Both the position numbers and the translations under genes were made by a program. The notes below the pieces were generated by a model. The model worked only from the letters and a program-made list of their open reading frames with translations, searched no databases and had not been told where the DNA came from. From assembly GCA_020081605.1 (NCBI GenBank), contig JAHREC010000013.1:1-64000 (forward strand): a stretch of DNA of 64,000 bases, read 5' to 3'. Positions 48,100 through 59,267 of the stretch are shown here, in pieces (the first letter of the stretch is position 1; each line of letters starts with the position of its first letter). The stretch comes from Albifimbria verrucaria (lineage: Eukaryota > Ascomycota > Sordariomycetes > Hypocreales > Stachybotryaceae).

Positions 48100-49436
48100 A
48101 TGGCTGAAGGCGAGTTGCATCAGCGGCTACCTTACGAATCGGAGGATAGACTACAGGATAAAACGCAGAAGCGTCAAAGTCTGTCTCCCTGTGCTCGGTC
48201 TTCTGATCAATATACTAAACGTCATCTCCTAAAGTATCGGATATTCTTGGGCTCGATGACAAAATGCTCACAAACTCTGACCCGCTGCCACTTCCAGAGA
48301 TGGTGGGAGCCGGAAGAGTCAAGAAATTTCGTGACGGAGGAGGAAACAAAAGGTTGTGGACCCGCAACAGACTCATCACAATAGCACAGGCCGTCTACAC
48401 ATAGAGACTGGGTCCGGTCACAGGATAGATTTCCAACAGTCCCATCCAAGAGGTTACCCAGCACTAGCAACTTTCATCGGCAGTGATAAAGATTTCTTTG
48501 TTTTTCGCCGATTCAGTAGTCTTTCTGCACGCAATATCCTCTATCTCCAAGACGAACTTGTCGAGTTAGAGGCTCAGCTCCAGAAGATTGATCTAACAGA
48601 GTCTTTAAACGGATCGGCACAGGACCTGTGGAACCTTCACTCCAGGCGAGGAGACGCAAATAGACAGAGAAAGAGTCTGATGAAAGAAATATCAGTAAAA
48701 TTAAAAGAGTATCGTGAGTTTATCTGGCTACTGCTCCATCTGGAACAGACTCCATACTGTTCATAAGATTGACCAGATACAGAAATGGCCCTTCGGTCAC
48801 AGGCGGCCATGCTGGCATTGGAACCCGCCCCAGACATAAATACAGATAGCATTGCCAACTGGATTGATGGGATGAAACCGGTCGTAGAAGCAGAATCCCA
48901 TTTCCTGGACGATAGAGGAGACTTAGTGAGTCTTTCCGGAGGGCATGAATCGAAAGAATTTTTAGAGCATTACCTCGAGAAAAACTGGCACCGTTTTTTT
49001 CGAGTAAAGGTAAGTTATCTTAGGAACCCTGTCCGGTAAATGTGATAGTTGAGACAAAGTTGCTGCTATAGGGAAGACATGGCCTGCCCTTGAGCTCGAC
49101 TGTTGAATACTACTCGGCAGTCAGCATCAAGCACGTTGCACGTATCCTCCTCGCACTGGCTTCCGCCGTATTTGCAGTGTTACCAATTCCTATCCTCCTC
49201 TATCTTTCTGGCACGATCAGAATCATAATCATATCCATTTTTGCAGTTATGTTCGCCGCTATGTTTAGCGTCATGACGAACGGTCGAACCCCGAGATGTT
49301 TGCAGCTATGGCAGCGTAGGTTCCTTTGATTGTATTAATGTCGGTTCGAATCTAACCTTGAATACACAGCTACGCCGCCTTCCTGGCCGTTTTTATCACC
49401 AACTCACCTAGCAATAACTCTGGAGCCGAAGTTTGA
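48100..49436 (+). CDS. DUF6594 membrane protein with N-terminal PLPLPEMVGAGRVK module
   Basis: The ATG at 48100 starts a polar N-terminus, then VSDILGLDDK and the module PLPLPEMVGAGRVKKFR (about residues 55-72). The DUF6594 region follows: HPRGYPALATFIGSDKDFFVFRRF, SARNILYLQDELVELEAQL, IANWIDGMKPVVEAESHFLDD, DLVSL and LEHYLEKNW. Two to three membrane helices end it (ARILLALASAVFAVLPIPILLYL, IIISIFAVMFAAMFSVM, YAAFLAVFITN). Introns are 49010-49071 and 49316-49369. Frame breaks at about 48209, 48345, 48784 and 49289-49292 are single-base run losses; one near 48720-48740 needs two bases. DUF6594 proteins are fungal, with C-terminal helices and unknown function. The extra N-terminal module is shared with the gene at 51485. 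Confidence 0.7.
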
Positions 49437-49667
49437 AAAGTTCATAGGATTGCTAACCTGACCTATGGCATTAACATATCAAGGGAGATGATGGACTACA
49501 TAAATCTAGATACCATAAGAGCACGATAACATCGGAGGACGTCTGATGGGTTTACTTGGAGCCATTTCGTATTCAACTGACTATCGTTCTTTGAGTAAAA
49601 CGCTATCAAACTTATCAAAGTCACAGAATAATCGTCAGTTCCCTTCGTAAGAACATAAAACACTGAA

Positions 49668-51083
49668 TCAAGGAAGGGCACTGTCATCAAACTCCACATC
49701 AGAGTCTCCCTCATCGAGACTTTCCATGGTCTTCCACGCCTGGGAGCTAGCCTCTGAAGCGTCTTCCGTAGAGGAGCCTGCTACTGAACCCCGAGTCCGA
49801 GCGAGCGGGGTCCTCAATGGCCTGTTCAAACTCCTGCACGACCCACCACGCCGAGGTGGGCTCCATTGTTGTACCATCTGCAGACACAAGCGTACCTACA
49901 GAGCCTGCAACTACTGTTGTAAATATATCCACCCTTGCCTTAAGATCTCGAATCGTCATTGGTAATATAACGACGCTCCTGGGAATTTGTCTCAGCCCCA
50001 TGAGTGGATAGGACACCCCATCTAAGATCAAGCGCTTACGGTCCACTTCCGGTACCTTATAGTTACCGAACAATGGCTTTGATGCTTCGCGAAGGTAATC
50101 CTCGTCAAAGTCGCGCGTGACCGTTCCTTTCTCCTGAAAGAAGGCAAATGCTGTGATCCAGCCAGACAGTGTGAGAATGCCCCAACCTGATCCTTCTACC
50201 CCAGCTTCATGCACGGCTCGCAGCCAAAAGTCTTTGACTTCTTGTGATTCCGGTTTGTCGAATGTCAGGAGCATGTGGCTCATCACAGGTCGCAATAGCT
50301 CTGCCCATCGCACACACTCCTCACCGTATTGTGGCAACTTTTCCACGCGGCGTGCGAGCTCCGCCCAATCTTCCCGCTCCCTTCAAGTGTGACCGACGGC
50401 AGTCCGCAACCACATAACATATGGTAGTCAAAGTAGTTTTGTAGTGCGCCCATCATGCTAAAAGCGGCTACAGCTTTGTCATCGCTTGTGGTGGTCGAGA
50501 ATTTGGGAAGCATCCATTGCCGGAGTTCGGGGTCGACGACGTTGTCATGGATGCTCGACGCAAACTCTAGCGCCACCTTGCCGAGATCAATTTGGGAGAG
50601 ATTAAACGGGCTAAGGTCAACTGTCAAGGTTCGCTTGCCCTCGTGGTTGACAAAGAGATGACGTAGGCGTTCAGCATTGCCATTCACGAAGAGGCTGAAC
50701 TGAGATATGATGGCTTGCCACACGTCATCGGGGCGGATGACGAGGTGAAGATCCTGGTTGAATGCGCGAATGACACCATCGACAAAACCGTTTTTATAAG
50801 GTGCTATAGACTTCTGTGTAGAATCTGTGTTGTTGAGGCTTTTCTCTTGCAGAGAAGATGCAATCAGCGGGAGGTTCTCAAAAACGTTCCTGCAAAGGTA
50901 AGATGGCTTATGACCACTGCCATCTGGGGCATTAGGCCGTCGCGGATCATTCTCGTAGGGACTATGACAGTCTTCCGTAATGGTATTGAAGACAAAACGA
51001 TCAAGGCCCTGCTCTGTTACATTGATTGCACGGTCCGTGTTTTTCCCAACGTGGGAAGGCGATGGCCTAGTTACGACAGGCAT
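49668..51083 (-). CDS. DUF4419 family protein
   Basis: A single exon from the ATG at 51083. The family pattern is clear: HLVIRPDDVWQAIISQFSLFVNGNAERLR, HEGKRTLTVDL, a FSTTTSDDKAVAAFSMMGALQNYFDY block, CGLPSVTLEG, EDWAELARRVEKL, a WAELLRPVM block and ILTLSGWITAFAFF. The frame breaks at the run 50379-50381, and one extra base restores LEG-ExREDW exactly. Two more bases in the C4/G4 runs near 49795-49815 would replace a basic end at 49747 with an acidic tail ending at 49668 (DEGDSDVEFDDSALP), which I prefer. DUF4419 proteins are soluble and of unknown biochemical function. It is convergent with the DUF6594 gene (232-bp gap) and divergent from the next gene (401-bp gap). Confidence 0.75.
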
Positions 51084-51484
51084 TTTGCAGACTCTGTCTG
51101 TATTGACTGGTGGTTCGAAGGTAACAGATAAGCAGATTGTGGGTCTAAAACAGAATGGAAAGGGAAATAAATGTGTCAGTGAGCAGATACCTCTTATTGA
51201 GAGGGAGGAGTTGAGTCGGCAAATCTGTTTAGGTCTCTCCTTAGTAGCCCCTTGTGAGGCTGAATCACGGGCCGATTGTCAAAAGCATTTAGGCATCCAC
51301 GCATTACTTCAGCTTAACTGGTGGAACTCTGCATTGCGGCTGAATGAGGGTAGCGGACACAGCCGCAAAAAATGCACTTTTATGCAACATCAATCATTCC
51401 CCTCCAAACATTAACAAATACTGACCTTCCTGAGCAGCTTCTGAAGACCCGACAGCGAGGGAAAACAAGGCGACTCTGCTGAAC

Positions 51485-54084
51485 ATGGACCGTGACAAGG
51501 AGTTCTGTGGTATATACGAAGCCCAGGAGAGGCTAATGAGGGAAGATCAAGTGCTTGAAAGTAAGCATGCCCAATAAAACGGAAGATATAACAATAAAGC
51601 TTCATGCTGATAAGGGTTTTCCTGAAGTTTGCAATATCCTGGATATCCCAGATGATGCAGTCAACAATTACAAACCTCTTCCGCTACCAGAAATGGTTGG
51701 CGCAGGACGTGTCAAGCCATTCCGTGCAGGTCTTTAATTCTCCGGCATCGCCCGCTTTCAATCAAACCTACTCTAACAGTGTTTGTTGAAGACCAGAAAC
51801 TATCATTTTTAACACCGCCTACTCCTATGAACGAAGAAAAACCGCAACTAGATGCTGATACATCGAAGTTCGCAGCCGTAAGTTCCGCGTTGCATACTTC
51901 GAGTCCAGAAAAGGCGTGTTCATGGGAGAAGTGGCCACTAGTAAGCAGTACGTCACTTATCTTTAAGCGTAGCGTGACCGAAACTAAACCATGGGGAAGC
52001 TTATGAGGAGTTCGAATTTCCTCCAAGCGAAGTGAAGAAACTGGCTGCATGGGGCTGGTATCGAACTGGCGTCATTTGTGCTCAAGCCGCCCTAGCCAAT
52101 CTCAAAGAAACCGGCGACAAGTTGAACCATGAATTTTCTAACCACAGTTCATTGCTTGCCAAATCCGAAAGAGCAAAAGCCCATGCTTTAGGCTTATATC
52201 CTGAGCTGCTAATACAAGAAAGTATTAACAGTCCGTCATGGGCGCAAACATTCACAGAGGGTGAGCACTGTAGAGTCTAACGTGTCGACTATGGAGCCTG
52301 GTGCTAATTCAACAAATAGAAGACAAAGACTATTATCTTGAGATGGAGATGAACCAGGAGTATATCAAGAGGGCCGAGATGGCCGAAGTTTACAATAACG
52401 CTGCCAGAGCATATATGCTGGAGCCCTTGTATGAGTGGCTTGAAAAGATGCAAGAGCGAGCAATAGAAGGTTTGTCAGGATAGCCACTCCCAAGCGACCT
52501 GAATCCCATACTGAAAGAATCCTTATCCCAGGCACTAAAATTGAGCCTAAATTGATAGACGACTATCTTTCAGCTGAGATCCAGGCTGACGCATATGGAT
52601 GTCTCAGTAGACTTTGGGATAGGGCCATCGAGAGGAATGGCTTGCATAGACCTTTCACTGACTGGTGGGTTCGGGCAGCCCTGGCTAAGGGACATGCCGA
52701 ATGGCTACTACGGGAGCGAAAAGAGTCTACAATCATTGGTCACGTCAGCCCAATTGAGTCTTGGCGATTGTTCCCACCAGGCTCAATTGGGCAGTATGAC
52801 AATTCATGTTTAACATGGTCTCTTCTCTTTCTACATATTCGAGAAGGCAAATTCCAGAAAGATCTTTATGGTACGTGTTTCAATCTGCTCTCGGAAGATC
52901 TAAGGGGCGTTCATCTCATAACTTTGGCTGGCCTCATCACTCTTTCGTCTACGGCGCTCCGGTAAGGTCTTGGGCATCAAACCATTGTGAAATGCAAACT
53001 TTCAAACTAATCACGAGCAGGACTTTGTATTCGATGCTCTCATTAATGATAGTTCAGAGAGTTCCTTGATAGGTCTTCTGCCTACGGACTCCGCCAGTAG
53101 ACAACACGGCCAGGCTGCAACCTCAATATCAGTCTATGATCGATATATGCGCACAGGCCTTAGTGCTGTCTTAGATAGCTCATACCCAGAGCACTATCGG
53201 ACTCTTGCTCGATGCGCCGACAACATTCTCGCAGAATGGGATGCAGAAACTACCCTGCATGGCTTACTAAACCCAAGATACAAGACGTCTCCGCACCTTG
53301 ACATGATGAAGTCGAGTTTGGGGACAATCTTGGAGAAAAGAGCACACATGACGCTTCAAGAAGCCGAAAACACAAAATTCGACGATGTGGTATATACATG
53401 CATCACATCTTATATCAATAAAATTCAACGAATGCTGCATCGACCCCAGGGATAGATGAGCACCGTTATCTGATATGGGCTGAACGCGAAATATCGAAGG
53501 TGCTCGCCCCTTGGTTCGACTTCCACCTAAAGGAGACACGCGGTGGACGCATCTTAGTTCACCTAGTCTCATTACTATCACGACGAACAATCATTGATAC
53601 ACACATGCCAGAACTTACCAGTATGGCTGAGCCAGTCTTCATATGCTATGAAAATTCTATAGTTGCAGCACTTGACGATTTTCTCGAAGAAACACGCCAA
53701 ATGCTGTTTGCTGATGTCTGGCTAAATCCATCCGCATATTTCTTCATAATCGCCTTCAAGGAGTATTTGGAGAGTGGCGGCGATCCAAATAAAATGCCCA
53801 TTATTAAGGGAGCGACCAGGGGCCGAAGAGAGCTGACAAAGCTTGGCCTTTATAAGTCGGGCAGGATACGGTGCAAGTCTGCGTGCAGATGTCCACTTCC
53901 CATTCGGATCCAAGAGATGGAAGAGCAGCTTCGAATCCGTTTGTCTGAAGAATCGCACGCTAAGAAGGAAAGGGAAGTTATTGCTGAGTTCTTCACATTG
54001 AATGTAACCACCGCTGTTCTGAATTGTAGGTATTCTGGAATAACGAAGAAACGCCTGGAGTTATTCTCCCGTGTTTGTAAATAG
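51485..54084 (+). CDS. Large protein with N-terminal PLPLPEMVGAGRVK module, multi-exon, otherwise unknown
   Basis: The ATG at 51485 opens MDRDKEFCGIYEAQERL. A small second exon carries VCNILDIPDDA and the module PLPLPEMVGAGRVKPFR (about 51660-51720), matching the DUF6594 gene. Further segments are EFPPSEVKKLAAWGWYRTG, DYYLEMEMNQEYIKRAEMA, LIDDYLSAEIQADAYGCL, DWWVRAALAKGHAEWLL, a YDRYMRTGLSAVLDSSYP region and a C-terminal EREISKVLAPWFDFHL domain ending in a charged coiled coil, with the stop at 54084. Introns I can place exactly are 52261-52319 (59 nt) and 52470-52531 (62 nt); others lie near 51541, 51720, 51942 and 52965. A run loss at 53444-53447 splits the C-terminal exon. I see no membrane segment. 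The family is not recognised. It is about 750-800 residues, mostly helical. Confidence 0.6.
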
Positions 54085-54609
54085 CTACACTAAGGGCTGG
54101 ATAGAGCCTTGATAATATCAGCCACGACATCAGCGCAAAATAAGAAAATAAGAGCCATTCCATCTACTAAGGCGTAGGGCAATGTTCTACTACTTGACTT
54201 TTTGGCTGCGATCCAATGGACAGGAGAATGGAGAAACGAAGAACTGTGGGGCACATTTTTTCGATGTCGGTTTTATTAGAGGCAGATCTTGGACCGGATG
54301 TCCGGTGCCAGCTATATTAGTTGCCGGCAAGCCGCGCTGTATCGCTTCTTTGTTCGCGCGTTTTGTGCACCTACCTGCTCGTCACGGAATACCTGTATGA
54401 TGGAGGAACATTCAGGCCAGGAGAAAAGCGCAATTGAAGGATCTTGGGCCGGTGTTGCCTCTAAGTATATTACTCTGACAAATTATGGGAGATAACTTAT
54501 TATATAGCTTCTTTGAACCGTCCCGCTTCTAACTATAATAACGTTCGCCTTTTTAGATAAAAAAGAGAGTAGGTAATATATAGGTAAAGTTATGAATAGA
54601 TAAAAGATA
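54085..54609. other. Intergenic, possible 3' gene fragment
   Basis: The frame at 54289-54495 (+) (GASYISCRQAALYRFFVRAF, then HSGQEKSAIEGSW) looks weakly protein-like but has no start context or domain. It may be the end of a lost gene. Confidence 0.3.
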
Positions 54610-55275
54610 GCTGGGGTAATAATCTAAGCTAGGATATAATAAAATATATATATTTAAATTAAAAACTTTAAATATAAAAGATTAATAATAATAAATTATA
54701 TATATAAAATAAATAATTAAAATTTAATTAAAAATAAAAGATTATTTTTATAAAATTATAATATTTTAAAGTTTTAAAATATATAATAAAATTTATATTA
54801 TAATATAAATTTAAAGAATTAAATTATATATTAATTAATTTATTATAAAATTAATAATAAAAATTATTTTTAATTAAATATATTTAAAAAATAATATATA
54901 ATATCTTTTAATTATTTTATAAATATTTTATTAATTTATTTTTAATATTTTTTAAATTTTATATTAATATATTTATAATTTTAATATATAAATATCTTAA
55001 ATAAGAATATTTATTTAAAATAAAAATATATCTCTTAGAAATTCTTAAAGATAATAATTAAAAATAAATATATATTATTAATTATTTAATATAATCTATT
55101 TTTATAATTAATTATTATTAATTATAAAAATAATATTAATAAAATAAAATTTATTATTATATTAAAATATTTAAAAATAAGCTAATAGTATTAAGCTAAG
55201 GTTTAGTGTATTTATTATAAGTGAGGATAAGCTATATAAGTATATATAAGCATACTTCTTAAGAAGGAGAATATA
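54610..55275. mobile_element. AT-rich block, RIP-mutated repeat
   Basis: 650 bp of A/T-dominated sequence without frames. It ends next to the 3' end of the CorA-like gene. Confidence 0.6.
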
Positions 55276-55282
55276 TATAATA

Positions 55283-56858
55283 TTATATACTATAACTCTT
55301 TAATCTCCCTATAATCTTTGATATGAAACCAGCCGCAGACCAGTGGTCATTGTATCGTGAGAAGCCTAAATCAAAGATATAGTATGCTAATATCACCAAA
55401 AACACAAGGGGTATTGAAACGACAAAGTAAAGCCAGAAATCCTTTTGACCGGGGCCATATGTTCCTGCCATGCTGAAAAGAGACGCTGTCAATGCAAGTG
55501 GAATAAATACCAAACCCACTAAAACCAGTGCTCTAGCTCGTTTTGCCTCTCGAACTGAGAGCTGTTGCTCTTTGAAAGCTTGCCGGTTGCCTGCAATACT
55601 GGTTAGACCGGTGATAGATGAGTTAAGCATCTCTGCGCGATGTTGTAATAACTGGCATTGCTTATGCAGGAATCGAAGGCTGGATTTAGTATCTTTCCAG
55701 TCCGAAATGTCCGCTTTTTCTTCAGCCTCTTCAGGGATGCGCAATTGAGTCATGTTGTCTGTTAAGTCTCGGTTCTCTTGGGCTATCCTTCGTTCCAAGG
55801 TTTGGGTCTCACTCCACTGCCCTTCAACCTCAGTAATCGTGAAGTGGCTCAGGTCCGTGTGGCGAGCCATCTTGTGTTGAACTTTGAGGATGATCTTTCT
55901 CAAGTACTCGAACTTTTGAGCATATTGACTGGCAATAATTTTCTCAATGTAGAACATTGGCGCTCGGCTGTCCCCTAGGTCAACGTATCGAGAATGCTTT
56001 TGCAAATAATAAGACAGGTCATCCAACATTGAGGCTCTTGGAGGTCCGCTCAAGTACTTCATTTGGTCAACTTGTGGGAGAAAGTCAACATAGCCGCCTT
56101 CCCAAAGCTTATGGTCGACGTCAACCCGCCCAATCCCATTCTTTCGAGACACCGCCCGTATCGGTGGATCGCAGAGCACAACAGCTATCTTTTATGTTAG
56201 CATGAGTACCAACCAAGTTTATTACAAATAACATACCATCCCACCCTCCTTTCTGAGATGTTGAGTGCCAGAAGCTGCATTTGCGGCTGAGCGCAACGAT
56301 CTGGGAGAATTCACCGTACATTCGTGTTATGGCTAAATGCCTGCCTGTCTCCGCACAGCGAAGTCCAAATTCCGCGTTAACGGTATTGGGGAGAGGCAGC
56401 AGCTCGGTGTATTTCAGACAAATATGATCTCTTGCAGCTGCCATCGATGGCAAAAGAATCTCTTCACCTCGATGGTCGACCGCCGCGCGAGATACCAATT
56501 TATGATCCGTAAAGAATGATGGGTGCATCATGAACTGGCCTCCAAGAACCCCTACAAATTCAGGGCTCAAGCCCTCCAGGATATAAATTAATCGCTGGTC
56601 TGAGCATTTCTCAGATTTTCGTTGCTCGAAATGCTTCTGAAGGTAGCTCGGATCACGGGTTTCTAGCTCCCTAGTGATATGATCACCCTGAACTTTTAGC
56701 ACCACAAGTCGGGGTAGACAACCCGGCCACGGCACATTTCTCTTAACAGCTTTTCTATCGGGATGCCTTAAAGTGGGATCCGCCCCACACAGCGCTTTGA
56801 CGAGATCTTGATATGGCCCTGGCATCGAGAGCCAGGCTCCGTCCTCTTGAACTGCCAT
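55283..56858 (-). CDS. Fungal CorA-like (Mg2+ transporter-like) protein, two exons
   Basis: Exon 1 spans 56858-56237 and exon 2 spans 56184-55283. The intron is 52 nt (GTATGT, GCTAAC branch, GATAG acceptor) with consistent phase, giving 507 residues and no frame error. I use the first in-frame ATG; upstream codons remain open for a short way. The N-terminal half is soluble (HITRELETRDPSYLQKHFEQ; LIYILEGLSPEFVGVLGGQF). The middle is helical and charged, and two C-terminal membrane helices flank a short loop (ALVLVGLVFIPLALTASLFSM, AGTYGPGQKDF, WLYFVVSIPLVFLVILAYYIF). This is the CorA fold, but the GMN selectivity motif at the end of the first helix is not present (SMAGTYGPG instead). Many fungal CorA-like proteins share this, so magnesium transport cannot be assumed. 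It is plasma-membrane or organelle bound. Confidence 0.8.
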
Positions 56859-57540
56859 GAGACATTCGCGATGCAATATCGATGTTTGGACTGAAAGAAA
56901 TCTCTGGCCTTGATGGTTTTGTCATTCCAAGTTAGCCATCACAGTAAGTAACTGCACAATTCTTCACGGAAGAGGTTTGTAAAGCTGTCTTAAGGTGGGC
57001 TATGCTTTTGAGGCTATGTCGAGGCTATGCGGAGAAGCGTGAAACATCACATCCGGAAGGGGAAGCCCCCTCTACAGAAAAAGCCCTACGGCTCGATCCC
57101 TGTTAACAACCTGTGTCTCGGAAACTTTTGGTACACTCAGTTTGTGGTTTCCTCTTCATAAAATCTGCCTCATTCAGTTGTGGCGCCAAGGACCAAATAC
57201 ATCGTTCTGCATTCCTAACTCTTACTTACCAGGTATAAGGTTAAATATAAATACAGATGCAAAACCCGTCTAGACATTCTGGTAAAGCAGGATTAATTAG
57301 CAGTATCTCTTTCCGCATTTACATTTAATCGTATTTCTCTTGCAGGGTCCTTCTTTTAAGGTATATATTTATGTACGGAGAATCTCAAGACGTCCTTATT
57401 TTAAACACCGACTGAGGTTTTGACTCTCCCAGTAAGCAAATCATATAGACTTTCGCAATATAAAGTGAGAAGATATAGGACATATAGAAATATTATCACT
57501 GCTTGATGCTAAACAAGTATACTTAAAACGATGCAGCCCT
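56859..57540. other. Upstream region of the CorA-like gene
   Basis: 680 bp of normal then falling GC with no gene seen. Confidence 0.35.
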
Positions 57541-58800
57541 AAATTATTAAGTTAATAGTAGGTTTTAATAGTCTATATTATATACGCTTAGATTAAATTA
57601 AGAGTATATTATAGTTTATTAAGTATAATTAATCTATAAAAATTAAACTATTTATGCTTTTATATTAGTTTATATTAAAACTATATTATTTAATCTAATA
57701 TAAATAATTATAGATAAATATTAATTATTAAGTTTATTTTATTAAAGAATATAATTTTAATTTAATAAATAAAATTTTAATAAATATATATTTTTATATA
57801 TTATTATTATATATAGTCTATATTATAAATATATTAATAATATAAATTATTAATAATATATAATTATTAAAATATTTTTATATATTAATATAATATTATA
57901 TATAAAAAATAATATAATTATTTAAAACTTTTATTTATAGTTTATTATATATTTAATATTTATTATATATTTAATAAAATATAATAATATATTTATTTAT
58001 ATTTAATTATAAATCTTTTTATTAAATAATTTTATATATTTTATATAAATAAATATAATATAATTAATTTTAATATTTAATATTTTATTATATTTAAATT
58101 ATATATAAATAAATAAAAAATAAATTAACTTTAATATTATTTATTTATAAATAAAAAAATATATATAAATTTAAATAATAATTATAAAAATTATTATTAA
58201 TTTTTAATTTTTTTAAAAAATCTTTTTAAAAATCTTTTAATAATTTCTAGTTTTTATTTTAATAATTAAAAAGATTTTTATTTATATAATATTCTTTTTT
58301 TAAATATTATTTATTAATATATTTTTTAAAATTTAAAAATATAATATTTTTAAAAATAATATAAATATTAATTTATATTAATTTTATAATATTTTTAATT
58401 TAATTAAAATTAAACTTTAAAATAATTAATTTAATTTATATTTAATTTATTTTTATTTTAAATAAAAATAATTTTTTATTAATTTATATTTTAATATATA
58501 TATTTTAAAATCTTTTTTTTAAAATATATTTTTTAAATATTATATATTCTTATACTTTAATAAATAATATAATATTTATAAATAATCTATTCTATAATAT
58601 TTTAAGAAATCTTTTATAAAAACTTAATAAAAGTATAATTATTTTAAGAGGCTTAGTTTTAATATTAACTTAGCTTATATTATATTTTTTAACTATAAAA
58701 GAATTATAATATATCTTTAAAAGGAGACTCTCTCCTTAAAAATATATATAAGATTATTAATTATATTAAATTTTTAAATAAATCCGAAGCTAAAATAAAA
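57540..58800. mobile_element. AT-rich block, RIP-mutated repeat
   Basis: About 1.3 kb of A/T-dominated DNA without frames. The right edge (58660-58790) still carries some GC (GGAGACTCTCTCC) and so may mark an element end. Confidence 0.6.
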
Positions 58801-59267
58801 AAAAGTAAACTATTATAGAAATTGAGAAAAGTATGCTTATTTCATAGCTAACTAACATAAGTCCTTCCTTAGTTAGTATATAATCCTCTTACAAGGAATC
58901 GACAGTAGGAGTGGGTGAAGCATGATAAAGTGAGGGCCAGGCTTTGTGTAGTATAACATTATAGTGGACGAATCTGTGACTCTCATACATGTAGGCATCT
59001 GTTTTAACTCCCATATTACTAACCCTGCCTTGGTTATAGAAACCAGGTGATTTCTCTTGCACTTAGCCTCCAACACGAGGAGTATCATGAGATCTTCCGT
59101 TAGTTAGGGGCAGATTTTAAATAACACTAATATAAAATAGCCTTTTTCAAAAGTCAATAACTAGAATAAAGCAATAGGCGGGTTCCGTGCAAGAGATAAA
59201 TATTCAACAACACGACTAACAGCAACCGTTGGCTGCCACAGGCAATTTATCTGACAACTAGTTACAC
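58801..59267. other. Intergenic, 3' of the decarboxylase gene
   Basis: No supported gene. A 71-codon minus-strand frame at 58873-59088 lacks features. Confidence 0.35.

Noticed and set aside
55283..56858. Confirmed magnesium transporter
   Set aside because: The fold fits CorA but the GMN selectivity motif is absent, so transport function is not claimed.
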